Shown here in pieces: positions 8,646 through 18,420 of a DNA stretch of 64,000 nucleotides. Both the position numbers and the translations under genes were made by a program. Every line of letters begins with the position of its first letter. The stretch's first letter is position 1. The notes below the pieces were generated by a model. It made no database searches, was not told where the DNA came from, and saw only the letters and a list, made by a program, of their open reading frames with translations. The stretch is taken from positions 124,001-188,000 of the forward strand of contig OW568889.1 of the NCBI GenBank assembly GCA_938743325.2, in the 5' to 3' direction. The stretch comes from Pycnococcus provasolii (taxonomy: Eukaryota; Chlorophyta; Pseudoscourfieldiophyceae; Pseudoscourfieldiales; Pycnococcaceae).

Positions 8646-8857
8646 GGGAGTGTTCCCTTTTGGGAATTCTTCGGAATCGGATCGTGTGGACGAGAAGACG
8701 TTGATTTATTTCGCGTATGGTGAAAAATCCCAAGGGGGAGATAGATTCCAGGGGGGGGGAATAAAAAGTAGGGGTTTCAAAAACAACCTTTCCCAAAACC
8801 TGAATTCTTCTTCGGGGATAGTTATGTTACACGCCATGGCAGTGTTGCACGGATGGA

Positions 8858-9787
8858 TTACTCGTCATGGCCATCCGCACTTGCACTTTGCGTTGTCGTT
8901 GTTGTTTTCGCGCGCTTGTCCTTGTCCTTGTCCTTGTCCTTGTCGTCAGCTTGTGGGTTCCGATCGTATGTACCTAGCGCCTTCACGTCGCTCTCGTCTA
9001 GCATCATCACGCGACTGCGCTTCTTCTCATTCTCTCGCGCTCTCTCGCGCGACATGTGAGTACTGCCCATCAAAACCTGGTGGGGAGCTCCAGGCGCCAA
9101 CGCATCCTCAGCATTCTCAGCAGCCTTCGTACGCGTTGCCGCAACCGCGTCCGCGCCAGCTTGCACGTCCGCCCTGTAATCCGCGAGCGTTCGCATCTTC
9201 GGAGAAGTTGGCCACGTTGCATCCTTCGGCCCCTTCGCCGCCGTGTCCAACTTCGGATCGTCGACGGCGGGAGAAGGGAGCGGTCGCGAAAGGGCGTCAG
9301 CCACCTCCTTTGCCACCTGCTCCGCCTCCTCGCATCGCGCGTTCGCAAATCCAGCCTTGGCGAGAGCGCGAACCCACGCCTCGTCGTCGCGGCTCGCCTG
9401 CTCAGCCATCTCGCTCCACAGCGCGTCCGTCGTGTTGTGGGTTCCTCCGGCGCCGACGATGGTCGCGCGCGCGCCCGCCACCGCCGCGAGCAGGCGCACG
9501 CGCACCGCTGGCTCGAGCTCGTGTATGTGCTTCGCGAGGCGCGACGGTATGGAGTCAGCACCGACGGCAGCTGGTCGCACGAGTGCCCCGGCACCTCCGC
9601 CAACGTTTGACGACAGCAGCGACGCCTCGGCGAACACGGGCGCCGCCCAGTATGTGGTTGGCAAGGCCCCAGCCCCTGCTAGGTTGTTGTTGTTCTTCGA
9701 GCTCTGTGCCTTGGACTCTCCCTGGACTGTCGTCGTCGCCGAGCTGAGACGCGCCGCGCAGAGGGACAGTGCCGCCCGGTCCGCCAT
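8858..9787 (-). CDS. NELF-A-like (HDAg-domain) transcription elongation factor homologue
   Basis: 310 residues from ATG 9787; the frame is open upstream, but TTTCAG and a CCCGGG-rich promoter-like block intervene, so this Met is preferred. The N-terminal part (TTYWAAPVFAEASLL, then ELEPAVRVRLLAAVAG, then DDEAWVRALAKA) follows the layout of the human NELF-A N-terminal helical domain (W-A-P-P, a VKLKLLLG-type helix, and SDPWVLMVA). The C-terminal RERARENEKKRSRVMMLDE block matches the basic plus LLDISEL-type motif at the end of NELF-A. The central region is Pro/Ala/Lys-rich and the tail ends in KD repeats. NELF pauses RNA polymerase II near promoters in animals and is not found in yeast or land plants, so an algal homologue would be notable. 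The assignment rests on motif order read by eye and needs a profile search. Confidence 0.55.
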   Translation of the reverse strand: MADRAALSLCAARLSSATTTVQGESKAQSSKNNNNLAGAGALPTTYWAAPVFAEASLLSSNVGGGAGALVRPAAVGADSIPSRLAKHIHELEPAVRVRLLAAVAGARATIVGAGGTHNTTDALWSEMAEQASRDDEAWVRALAKAGFANARCEEAEQVAKEVADALSRPLPSPAVDDPKLDTAAKGPKDATWPTSPKMRTLADYRADVQAGADAVAATRTKAAENAEDALAPGAPHQVLMGSTHMSRERARENEKKRSRVMMLDESDVKALGTYDRNPQADDKDKDKDKDKRAKTTTTTQSASADGHDE

Positions 9788-9905
9788 GATAATAAGATGG
9801 TGCCTGAAATGGGAGAATGCCGCTCTGCCAAAGTTCCGGAACGGGAAGGGAAAAAAGGGGAGGGAGAGGGAAGTCCCGGGCCCCCGCGCCCGCGGGCCCG
9901 GGCCT
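9788..9905 (-). promoter_or_regulatory. Promoter or 5'UTR-intron block with GGGCCCGCGGGCGCGGGGGCC-type palindromes
   Basis: Read on the minus strand, nested GGCCCGGGCCC and CCCGGG palindromes precede a long pyrimidine tract and a TTTCAG|G acceptor-like site 20 bp before the ATG at 9787. It could be a core promoter or the end of a 5'UTR intron whose donor is AAG|GTCTCG near 9915. Confidence 0.35.
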
Positions 9906-9915
9906 CGCGAGACCT

Positions 9916-10465
9916 TTGTCAGACTTCCCGCCCGTCGAGAGATCCTGTATCGTCGGCGAAATTCGCGCCAGCGACGCGAGCCGCGCACAGTCACATACTT
10001 GCTCGTGTACAGTTTGTACAGCGCGCTCGTGTAGAAGTCGTGCTCGTCGTCAGTGACTCGCCGACGCTTCTGTCCGTCGTGCAGAGGTTGAAAGAGCGCG
10101 CGGACGTAGGTTGTGCGCTGTGGCCGTGGCTTCTAGTTGGAGCAGGTTTCGAGGGCGGAGCGCTTGTGGCACGCTTGTGCTTAGCAAGCGCATAGCCAAT
10201 TCCTCGGCGAGATTTCCACTGCGCTGTTGAGAATGATGTACCGAAGGCGGTCGTCGCTAACGTACTTGACATTGTCGAACTCGTGCACCGCTTGGCACAT
10301 ATCATCCGTGCACCGCTTCCTCACGATCACGCCGTGCCGCAACCCCGCGTGCGTTGCGGCGCGTACGTTGCGGCGGCGGCTAATCCGTCGCAATGGCTCA
10401 CCGCATACTTTGCATACGTTTTTGTGATATTCCAGGTACAGAGCTGCTTTTCTTTTCACCTGCAT
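9916..10465 (-). CDS. Probable two-exon unknown gene (zinc-ribbon-like first block), uncertain structure
   Basis: Two coding-like blocks on the minus strand. Block one (ATG 10465 to about 10200) contains CKVCGEPLRR and a second Cys pair in RCTDDMCQAV, resembling a small zinc ribbon. It carries a strong donor-like GTACGT in FDNVKYV. Block two (about 10130 to 9916) reads KRRRVTDDEHDFYTSALYKL and continues in frame toward the NELF-A-like gene. A TAG acceptor-like site near 10133 follows a CTAAG branch-like motif, but the simple donor and acceptor pairs I tried do not keep frame. It might be one gene, an upstream part of the NELF-A-like gene, or remnants. Function unknown. Confidence 0.35.
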
Positions 10466-11279
10466 TGGATCATGCTCCCTTACAGGTTTTTCTTTTCAGC
10501 AGACTCTTAACTACATTTTCGGTTTTCTTAACAATGTACTCACGCCCATTGGGGTGGTGTGTGATGCAAACCCCTAACTGGCCCTTGTGGACAATGGGGT
10601 TTCATACATTGTCTTTGGAATAATGGTGATAACGTTATGGAGACGGGATCACGTGATATCCTGGCCGGACATCACGTGAACGGTTCTTAGGCTTCCCAGC
10701 CTTCGACACCTTGGTCTCGGTCGACCTTGCTCGGTCGTCCCGACTTCCTCGGGTCCCCAGTCCCCTTCCCCAGGGTCCCCGACCTTCCCTTCCCCATGTA
10801 ACCGAATACACTTCTACCTTACTTGTTCTCTCCGTCAGTGGCGTCGTGGCTACTGGACGCCGCACGACGCCTACTGTCCCAAACGTCGTCACACTATCGT
10901 AGTCAAGTTGGTCAAGTTGCCAGTGCTTCCCACACGAGTGCACGAACGCGAAGTCGAGAAAACGCGAACGTTCGGCAACGAAGGTCGAAGAACCAACCAA
11001 GAGGGAGGGGCAACCTCTTCTCCTCCATAGTCTAATGAGTGCGTTTCCCCCAGGGCCAGGCCGCCCCTGAGGGACTCTCCCTGAGGGTAGGTAGGCTGCT
11101 CCCGTCCTAGTCTATTTTACTACGAGGCCTTCCCGCCTTTTCCCCCTCTCCCCCTGATGCGTTTGGGCCTTTGGGGGGTCCCTTGTATAATATTAGTCAC
11201 ATCAATCCATCCCCATCAGTCCCCCTTCATCAATCCCCTCCATCAATATCCATCCCTCCTAGTGATTGAGTCCTTAGTG
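10466..11279. other. Intergenic region with GGGTCCCC-rich tract; no convincing gene
   Basis: About 800 bp. It contains GGGTCCCC/GGGACC-type palindromic runs (10730-10800 and 11040-11100) and CCATC-rich sequence just before the start at 11280. A 121-codon minus-strand frame (10635-11000) overlaps the low-complexity part and does not look like coding sequence. It is probably promoter and 5'UTR of the coiled-coil gene. Confidence 0.4.
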
Positions 11280-14200
11280 ATGTCCGCGCCATCAATCCTT
11301 GGTGGTGGTGGCCGTCTCTTGGGTGTTGAGTCGTCACTGTCTGGCTCTACTGGTTTTAGCTCCACTGGTACTCCTGGTACCTTAAGCGTGAATAGTGGCA
11401 ACTCGTTGGGGGGTCCCAACAATATAAGGGAGTCGTTGGGGGGGAACCCGGACCTTTCCTTACCTTTAGGGCCTTCCCATACGCCTTTTATGTCGTCGTC
11501 GTCGTCGTCTTCGGTGTCGCCCCCTTTTTTTGGTGCTGATGATCAGCGATCAGCGATTTTTTCACATCAGCAGCAGCAGCGAAGCAAAAGCTTGATAGAG
11601 GCCACAGAGGAGGAATTAGCAGCAGCGTCGCAAACTTCCAGCACCACGAACGCGCCTTTCCAGAAAATCGTCGACGCGTGGTCGCCAGATACCGTGCTCT
11701 ACAAAACCACACCCTCCGCAGAAACGTCGCCGGCGTCAACGCCGCAGTCGGCGCACGCAAAACGGAAATATAACCACGCAGAAGACGCGTACGGAATATG
11801 GGCACGGGCAACAGACGAAGAGAGGTGCGCCGTCTTAACGGAAATCAACGTCGCACACGACGGACGGGAACTTCACGACACCGTCGACTTCACGCTCTTC
11901 GAAGACGTATGGGCAAGCGACGAAGCAGAACCACAAGTCATGGCCATGGCGGCGGCAAGAACGCTCATAGCTAGAGGAGACCTGGAGGAGTGTATTCACT
12001 TCGTGCGACGTCACCCCGAGTCGACGCTTAAGACCCAAGCGCACTTCGCGCCAGGTTGCCAAAGCAGCATGCCGTTCCGGACAGTGCATGGCAAGCACTT
12101 GCCGGCTCCATATCTGAGGCCGCAGGTTCTACTCAGGCACGTGCTTGACAAGTACGCTCACGCGGAGAAGGGACTTGGGCTGGAGCTCGTCCGCGCAGTC
12201 ATTGCCGCGAACGTGTCCGTTGTCGAGCAGACGTTTCCTGTCGAGCTAGTCAAGCATGGCGAGGAATTTGACCAGTACTTCGACGCAGGCACTGCTTTTG
12301 CACACGCGGTGCGTTGCAAGGCATCGACGCAGGTCTTGGAGCTGCTCATTCGAGCGAACCCGAACCCGGCGCATCAAATGGTGCAGTGCAGAGACTTCTA
12401 CGGCGTGAATGGCAGGTACCGTATGCCGCTGAACGTGCGCTACTTCCTCACTTCCGGAGGTGACAGGATGGTCGCAAGGACCACGGAGCTGGCACCCTGG
12501 CAGATTGCTATCGCTTTTGGATTTCAACCTGGCGTGCTGAGATGGCTCGTTCGCCAATGGCCTGAGAGCTTTAGCCGCGCATGCGCCACCGAAAGGACCG
12601 ATGGAAGGCAACTTCAGAGCAACGATCCATGGGACACGAATATGCTTCGCGTGTCGCGGTGCTCGAATCCTTTCGATTGTGCAAAGGTGCACCAGTGGTT
12701 TATCACGACGTCTTCGACGTACTCGCAGTCGCCTGCTGAGATGAATGAAGTCTACGAACTTTGCCTGGATTATGCACCACCGACCGAGTCGGAAAACTCC
12801 GCCAACCACGACGTGATTGCCCGTCGGCTCGACCACGTTGAGGCCTTCCTTGCGCAGATGCCGGATGTTGGTGCGGCGCTGGATGATACGGACACGATCA
12901 AGACTCGCGTGGAATCTATCGAGGTGTTGTGCCGAGCGATGGAAGATCGGCGCATGGAGACTGAGGCATTTCGTGATGAATCGAATAGCGTCAACCACGA
13001 CGCAATTGCCCGCCGGCTCGACGTTGTTGAGGCCTTCATTGCGGAGTTGCCAGATGTTGATACGGCCCTGGGTGATACTGACACGATCAAGACGCGCGTG
13101 GAATCCCTCGAGATGCTTTACCAAGGGATGGAGCAACGCCGAGTTGAAGAGGATGTTCCTACGAACAAACTGTCTGCGCAAGTTGAGCAGTTGCAGGCAC
13201 GACTGGAATCCGCAGAATCGCGGCTGCTTGCATCCGTTCAGCAGCAACGTGATGCTCTGGATAAGCAGTTGCAAGCACGCACGGAGGCTGCGGAGAATGT
13301 TCTGAAGGAGCAGCGCCAGATGATCGATCGGCTCGACGCGCGTGCGGTAACCACAGAGTCCCGCCTGACGGCACATGAACAACGACAAATTGCATCCGGC
13401 ACTGACTACGATGCGATTGCTCGCCGTCTCGACGTCGTCGAGGCATTTATTGCAGAGATGCCGGAAGTTGATGTGATGGGTAGCACCACATTAACTCTCA
13501 AGGAGATTAAGGAGATGGTTCATCAGCTGGATACGCGTATGGATCACTCACAGGAGAAACAACGCGAAATGGGCATAGATCACGAGTCGATCGCTCGCCG
13601 ACTTGATGCGGTGGAGGCTTTCATCAAGGAGCTGCCAAACACAGCCACGCTCGCGAATGCTTTGGGTAGCTCCGATAGCATCAGCACGCGCTTGGAATCC
13701 GTGGAGGTGCTTTGCCGAGCGATGGAAGATCGTCGGACTGAGGCGGAGGCTTCCAAGGACAAAGCGAGCGACGTGAATCGCGACGTGATTGCCCGTCGAC
13801 TTGATGCGGTGGAGGCTTTCATCAAGGAGCTGCCAAACACCATGAACACGCGCTTGGAATCCGTGGAGGTGCTTTGCCGAGCGATGGAAGATCGTCGGAC
13901 TGAGGCGGAGGCTTCCAAGGACAAAGCGAGCGACGTGAATCGCGACGTGATTGCCCGTCGACTTGATGCGGTGGAGGCTTTCATCAAGGAGCTGCCAAAC
14001 ACCATGAACACGCGCTTGGAATCCGTGGAGGTGCTTTGCCGAGCGATGGAAGTTCGTCGGACTGAGGCGGAGGCTTCCAAGGACAAAGCGAGCGACGTGA
14101 ATCACGACGTGATTGCCCGTCGACTTGATGCGGTGGAGGCTTTCATCAAGGAGCTGCCAAACACAGCCACGCTCGCGAATGCTTTGGGTAGCTCCGATAG

Positions 14201-16262
14201 CATCAGCACGCGCTTGGAATCCGTGGAGGTGCTTTGCCGAGCGATGGAAGATCGTCGGACTGAGGCGGAGGCTTCCAAGGACAAACCGGATGTGAATGTG
14301 TCTGCACTTGTCGGGCTCGTTGAGCAGCAGCAGGCACGATTAGAATCCGCAGAATCTCGATTGCTTGAATCATTTCAGCGGCAACGCGACGATTTGCAGC
14401 ACGAAATGCAAGCACGCGCGGATGCAAGCTCGGAAGCTGCGGAGAGTGCTATGAAGAAACAGAGCGAGTTGATCGATCAGCTAGATGCGCGTGCTGAGAC
14501 TGCGGAGTCGCGCGCCATCGCATCGGAACAACGCCGCCATGTCCACGAGCAGCAAATGCAAGGAAGGACGGAGGCTGCGGAGAAGGCTCTTAAAGAACAG
14601 CGAGAGGCGATCAACGAGATGCAAGCGCGTTGGGAGACCGCCAAGTCGCGGATGGATGGATTCAAAGAGCAGCGCCACGAGATTGAGCAGCAAATGCAAG
14701 GTCGTGCGGTAGCAGCAGAGGTTGTGATCGACGAGCTTCGTGACAACATTGATGACTTGCAGCAGCAAATGCAGGAAGGCGCGTCAGTCACAGAGAAGGT
14801 GCTCAAAGAACAGGGTCACACGATCAATCAGCTGAAGGCTCTTGCGGGTGCGGAGCAGTCGCACCTGGTAGAATACAAGGAGCAACGCCAAGCGATCGAG
14901 AAGCAACTTCAAGATCGCGCGGAGGCTGCAGAGAAATCCTTGAAGGAGCACGTTGCTCTGATTGAGCAGTTGGAGACACGTGCGGATTCCTCGGAGTCTT
15001 CTTTTTCGGAGGTTTCTGCTCGCTTGGCAGACTATAAGGAACAGGGTCATGCGCTCGAGCAGAAATTGCAGGGTCGTGCGATCGCGACTGAAGCGGGGGT
15101 AGAGGAGCAAGGTCAGATGATTGACCAGCTGAAGGTGCGTGCGGACACCGAGCAGTCGCACCTGGCAGAATACAAGGAGCAACGCCAAGCGATCGAGAAG
15201 CACTTTCAAGATCGCGTGGAGGCTGCAGAGAAATCCCTGAAGGAGCACGTTGCTCTGATTGAGCAGTTGGAGACACGTGCGAACACCGAGCAGTCGCACC
15301 TGGCAGAATACAAGGAGCAACGCCAAGCGATCGAGAAGCAACTTCAAGATCGCGCGGAGGCTGCAGAGAAATCCTTGAAGGAGCACGTTGCTCTGATTGA
15401 GCAGTTGGAGACACGTGCGGATTCCTCGGAGTCTTCTTTTTCGGAGGTTTCTGCTCGCTTGGCAGAATACAAGCAAAACCATCACGTGTTTGAGCAGCAA
15501 CTGCACGGACGTGGGAAGGCTACTGCGATGGCACTTGAAGATCAGCACCAGACGATCGAGCAGCTACAGGCTCGCGTGAAGTCTGCGGAGAAAGCACTCC
15601 AGGAACAGCTTGCTTCATCAGACCAACAACGGCAGGTGGCTGAGCAGCGCATGCAAGGACGTGCGATAGCAACCGAGAATGCGCTAAAAAAGCTACGAGA
15701 CACGGTGGATGAACTACAGGCCCGCGAGTCCCGCATGCTTGCATCCTTCGAGCAAGAACGTCAGGCGCTTGAGCAGGAATGGCAACGTCGCACGGAGGCT
15801 GCTGAGAGTAGTTTCAAGGACCAACTGAAAGAGCTTGCCAATCTCATTGAAGAACGTGCGGCATCCTCGGAGTCTCGTCTGCTTGCATCCGTTGACCAGC
15901 AACGCGAGGCGATGGAAAAGAAAGCGCAAAGTCGTGCGGTGGCAAGTGCAATGATGATGACGGATCAACAAAAGATTATCGACGATCTGAATTCGCGTTT
16001 GGAATCCGCGGAGTCGCACCTGCGTACAGTCGATCGACTTCATCAGGAGCTACAGGCGCACGCTTTCTACGCCAACGCTCAGTTGCTCGACCTTCGAAGT
16101 CTTGCGGACACCGCATATTCAACCGCCGTCTCGTTAAAATCCACAGTCGAAGTTGGAGCGTCCACCGCCTATTCGCTCGGCTTTCGTGGAATGCTCGTGC
16201 GTTTGGGGGAGTGCTTTCACGCGAATCAAAAGGCGATCGCGCAAATGACAAATCCGCGCTAA
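11280..16262 (+). CDS. Giant coiled-coil protein with N-terminal ankyrin-like helical region (1,660 residues)
   Basis: Start at ATG 11280 (MSAPSILGG); the frame is open 41 codons further up but that part is repetitive and unlike protein. Residues about 1-150 are Ser/Gly-rich, 150-480 form a compact region of paired helices (LELVRAVIAANVSVVEQTF, FAHAVRCKASTQVLELLIR, APWQIAIAFGFQPGVLRWLV) reminiscent of the degenerate ankyrin repeats common in algae. Residues about 500 to 1,600 are continuous heptad-type coiled coil, rich in Gln/Glu/Lys/Arg with repeated EQLxARxExAE segments. Within it a 54-residue unit is tandemly duplicated. There is no transmembrane segment. A structural or cytoskeletal scaffold is inferred. 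It ends convergent with the minus-strand gene, whose stop codon overlaps it by four bases. Confidence 0.8.
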   Translation: MSAPSILGGGGRLLGVESSLSGSTGFSSTGTPGTLSVNSGNSLGGPNNIRESLGGNPDLSLPLGPSHTPFMSSSSSSSVSPPFFGADDQRSAIFSHQQQQRSKSLIEATEEELAAASQTSSTTNAPFQKIVDAWSPDTVLYKTTPSAETSPASTPQSAHAKRKYNHAEDAYGIWARATDEERCAVLTEINVAHDGRELHDTVDFTLFEDVWASDEAEPQVMAMAAARTLIARGDLEECIHFVRRHPESTLKTQAHFAPGCQSSMPFRTVHGKHLPAPYLRPQVLLRHVLDKYAHAEKGLGLELVRAVIAANVSVVEQTFPVELVKHGEEFDQYFDAGTAFAHAVRCKASTQVLELLIRANPNPAHQMVQCRDFYGVNGRYRMPLNVRYFLTSGGDRMVARTTELAPWQIAIAFGFQPGVLRWLVRQWPESFSRACATERTDGRQLQSNDPWDTNMLRVSRCSNPFDCAKVHQWFITTSSTYSQSPAEMNEVYELCLDYAPPTESENSANHDVIARRLDHVEAFLAQMPDVGAALDDTDTIKTRVESIEVLCRAMEDRRMETEAFRDESNSVNHDAIARRLDVVEAFIAELPDVDTALGDTDTIKTRVESLEMLYQGMEQRRVEEDVPTNKLSAQVEQLQARLESAESRLLASVQQQRDALDKQLQARTEAAENVLKEQRQMIDRLDARAVTTESRLTAHEQRQIASGTDYDAIARRLDVVEAFIAEMPEVDVMGSTTLTLKEIKEMVHQLDTRMDHSQEKQREMGIDHESIARRLDAVEAFIKELPNTATLANALGSSDSISTRLESVEVLCRAMEDRRTEAEASKDKASDVNRDVIARRLDAVEAFIKELPNTMNTRLESVEVLCRAMEDRRTEAEASKDKASDVNRDVIARRLDAVEAFIKELPNTMNTRLESVEVLCRAMEVRRTEAEASKDKASDVNHDVIARRLDAVEAFIKELPNTATLANALGSSDSISTRLESVEVLCRAMEDRRTEAEASKDKPDVNVSALVGLVEQQQARLESAESRLLESFQRQRDDLQHEMQARADASSEAAESAMKKQSELIDQLDARAETAESRAIASEQRRHVHEQQMQGRTEAAEKALKEQREAINEMQARWETAKSRMDGFKEQRHEIEQQMQGRAVAAEVVIDELRDNIDDLQQQMQEGASVTEKVLKEQGHTINQLKALAGAEQSHLVEYKEQRQAIEKQLQDRAEAAEKSLKEHVALIEQLETRADSSESSFSEVSARLADYKEQGHALEQKLQGRAIATEAGVEEQGQMIDQLKVRADTEQSHLAEYKEQRQAIEKHFQDRVEAAEKSLKEHVALIEQLETRANTEQSHLAEYKEQRQAIEKQLQDRAEAAEKSLKEHVALIEQLETRADSSESSFSEVSARLAEYKQNHHVFEQQLHGRGKATAMALEDQHQTIEQLQARVKSAEKALQEQLASSDQQRQVAEQRMQGRAIATENALKKLRDTVDELQARESRMLASFEQERQALEQEWQRRTEAAESSFKDQLKELANLIEERAASSESRLLASVDQQREAMEKKAQSRAVASAMMMTDQQKIIDDLNSRLESAESHLRTVDRLHQELQAHAFYANAQLLDLRSLADTAYSTAVSLKSTVEVGASTAYSLGFRGMLVRLGECFHANQKAIAQMTNPR
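13590..14290 (+). repeat. 162-bp in-frame tandem repeats inside the coiled-coil gene
   Basis: The junction GTGATTGCCCGTCGAC recurs at 13785, 13947 and 14109, exactly 162 bp (54 codons) apart, with almost no base differences. The first and last units carry a 45-bp insert (TATLANALGSSDSIS) that the middle ones lack. More diverged copies extend upstream to about 12800. The near-identity indicates very recent expansion. Confidence 0.9.
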
Positions 16263-17305
16263 GGTGACAGATAGGAAGATTGCTTGACATCACTTCTCCA
16301 CCGCCCCGCTCTCTCTCTGCAGCTCTTTATTTTTATATTATTCATTTTTTCACCATTCTTCGCCTCCTCGTTCGAGCGCTCTTCGACGGCTTCCAGCTGG
16401 GCGCGGTCTTGCCAGCTTGCGCGGCGTTCTATAGAAGCCTTCAGCCTGCCCATGTAGCCGTGATCGTCGAGGAGGGAATCCCGTAGGTGCTGCGCGACGA
16501 ACGGTACTGGCAGAGGGTCCAGCCGCCTGAAGAACCCGGTGTCAGGCCAAGAGTACTTGTCCTCGAGAAAAGGGGCGCGATGCGCTATGGCTGACGTTAG
16601 GAGCACGTAGCACCAGAATTTCTCGTCATCATCTGACACTGTCAGGGACCGCGCCGACGATCTAGACACGAGTGGGAACACCTCCCACGCTGACGATGGA
16701 CGACGCCACGCATGCCCGCGAGGCAGAAATGCCGCGAGCAACGCGAGAAGAAACTTGCGACAAGAGAGGCTAAATGATGGAGTATATGGACCTAGGGGTT
16801 TGTTGTATGTCTCCTATTTTCCAACACGTGGCTTACCCAAGAAATCTGCCGAAAAGTTGTCACCCTTTCTTTTTTTTCAGCACTTCAATCATTGATGCAG
16901 CCATTTTCCCTTGAATTAAGAGATTTTCTTCAGGTGTTCTGTTCGCCCAACTGTCCACCCTATGTTGGCATTGCTCCTTATATTGAGCTGGTGTCAGCTC
17001 TCTCCACCACTTCTTCGTAGGGTGTTCTTTAGGCGGTCCCTTGCCGGAATCTCCTCCTCGTCCTCCGTGTCCTTGGTCGACGGAGTTGCCACCTCCTTCA
17101 TCACCGCTGTCACAAAGTCCGGCCGGGCGTGAGGATCATTGGCCAAAAGGCCACGACGTGCTGCTTCCTCACATCCTCCTCGGCGTCGTCGTCGTCGCTT
17201 CCGCCAAAGCCGGCAAAGTCGCCGGCGCCGTCGCCCTCCTCCTCCGCCTGCTGATGGTGGTGGTGCTGTGGTTGCTGCTGCTGCGAAGAGTCGTCGTCGC
17301 TGCTC
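16259..17305 (-). pseudogene. Unknown host gene, multi-exon or frame-disrupted
   Basis: Coding-like segments lie in order on the minus strand: an acidic/Gln-His-rich start (SSDDDSSQQQQPQHHHHQQ, then GDFAGFGGSDDDDAEED, about 17300-17160), a middle (LLANDPHARPDFVTAVMKEV), then KKWWRELTPAQYKEQCQHRV to MAASMIEVLKKKKG ending at a stop near 16868, and a last block from about 16821 (ETYNKPLGPYTPSFSL) through EKFWCYVLLTSAIAHRAPFL to the stop at 16259. The first three blocks sit in different frames within 250 bp with no clear introns between, while a real intron between the last two is plausible (acceptor AAATAG|GAG). Either a decaying gene or base-level sequence errors. Function unknown; no ATG identified. 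Confidence 0.4.
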
Positions 17306-17485
17306 TTACTTTAGAACCACCACGCGACGCTCCTCTTGCTGCCGGGATCCCGACCGGGATCCCCAAAATCGGTCTCCCCTCAAGGTAGGGTTTTGCCCTT
17401 TGAAGCCTTCCCTTCGAGGCCTTCCCGCCAACATTCTCATTCTCATTCTCATTCTCGTCGTTCGCGCGTCAGTCCTGTCCTAATC

Positions 17486-18316
17486 ATGGCGAATAAGAAT
17501 GTTCAAATTCTCGCGTCGTCATTCGACGCCTTCAAGTCTTCCTTTCAGTCGTTGAAATACGATGCGTGCTCCCGCATGATGTCCGACCTGAAGTTTGGAC
17601 TGACCGGATTCACCTCCCTCCCTCCCTTCTGCGACACCAGCATCCCCTCCGCTGCCCAAGAACACATGCTCGCGCGCGACATTCTCGAACACGCGGTACT
17701 CCTGAGCGTGCATTTGCGAGACTCAGAGGGTTTCGCAAGGTCATTCACGCAACTCGCTGTGCACTACGAAGCGTGCGCCGCACTTGGATCGCTACCACCG
17801 TCACAAAAGGAACTGCCCATACTCGGACTCAACCTTCTCCGACTTCTCGTCGAGAACCGAACCGCGGAGTTTCACGCCGAACTCGAACTGCTCGGATCTG
17901 ACGCCGTCAACTCGTCCGTGTACATTCGTTACCCCGTCGAAATTGAACAGTGCCTCATGGAAGGATCGTACGCCAAGGTGCTCGCTCTGCGACAGGAGGC
18001 GCCGAGCCCAGAGTGCGCCTACTTCCTCGAGGCGCTCGGGAACACCGTGCGCGAGGAACTCGCGAGCTGCGTTGAAACCGCGTACCGGTCTATGCCGCGC
18101 GCGGACGTTCTGAACATGATCGCGTGCAAACCGAACGAACTGGAGGAACTCGTGCAAACGCGTGGCTGGGGCGTCGCGGACAACGGAAGCATGCTCACAT
18201 TCCCGAGGCGCGAGGCAAACGCGGATATGCAAACGTCAAGCGCGGAGAAGGAGCCTCAGCTTGAGGTGATCAGCCAGGTTCTTGCTTATGCTCGTGAGCT
18301 CGAGCGTATCGTGTAA
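17486..18316 (+). CDS. RPN12: 26S proteasome regulatory subunit RPN12 (PSMD8)
   Basis: 276 residues from ATG 17486, close to the family's usual 260-290. The hallmark block ILGLNLLRLLVENRTAEFHA is followed by SSVYIRYPVEIEQCLMEGSY, almost identical in pattern to human and plant RPN12, then a PCI-type winged-helix region and the C-terminal VISQVLAYARELERIV, the conserved helix that completes lid assembly. RPN12 is the last lid subunit to join and licenses docking of the lid on the 19S base in cytosol and nucleus. The start is supported by a TCATCATGG-like context after a GGGATCCCGACCGGGATCCC promoter-like block. Residues 200-235 are more variable, as in other species. Confident assignment. Confidence 0.95.
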   Translation: MANKNVQILASSFDAFKSSFQSLKYDACSRMMSDLKFGLTGFTSLPPFCDTSIPSAAQEHMLARDILEHAVLLSVHLRDSEGFARSFTQLAVHYEACAALGSLPPSQKELPILGLNLLRLLVENRTAEFHAELELLGSDAVNSSVYIRYPVEIEQCLMEGSYAKVLALRQEAPSPECAYFLEALGNTVREELASCVETAYRSMPRADVLNMIACKPNELEELVQTRGWGVADNGSMLTFPRREANADMQTSSAEKEPQLEVISQVLAYARELERIV

Positions 18317-18420
18317 ACACGTAATAAAAGATTGTCACCACCCATGTCCTTTCACAGCGCGCTTTCACAGGGCGCGTGGTGAGTGGTATTTTGGATTTAC
18401 TACTTTAAAGCTTACTAAGC

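Noticed and set aside
10635-11000. 121-codon minus-strand ORF
   Set aside because: Overlaps GGGTCCCC-type palindromic low-complexity DNA and shows no protein-like pattern.
12246-13388. 380-codon antisense frame in the coiled-coil gene
   Set aside because: His/Arg/Leu-rich shadow of the repeated coiled-coil sequence with no recognisable domain.
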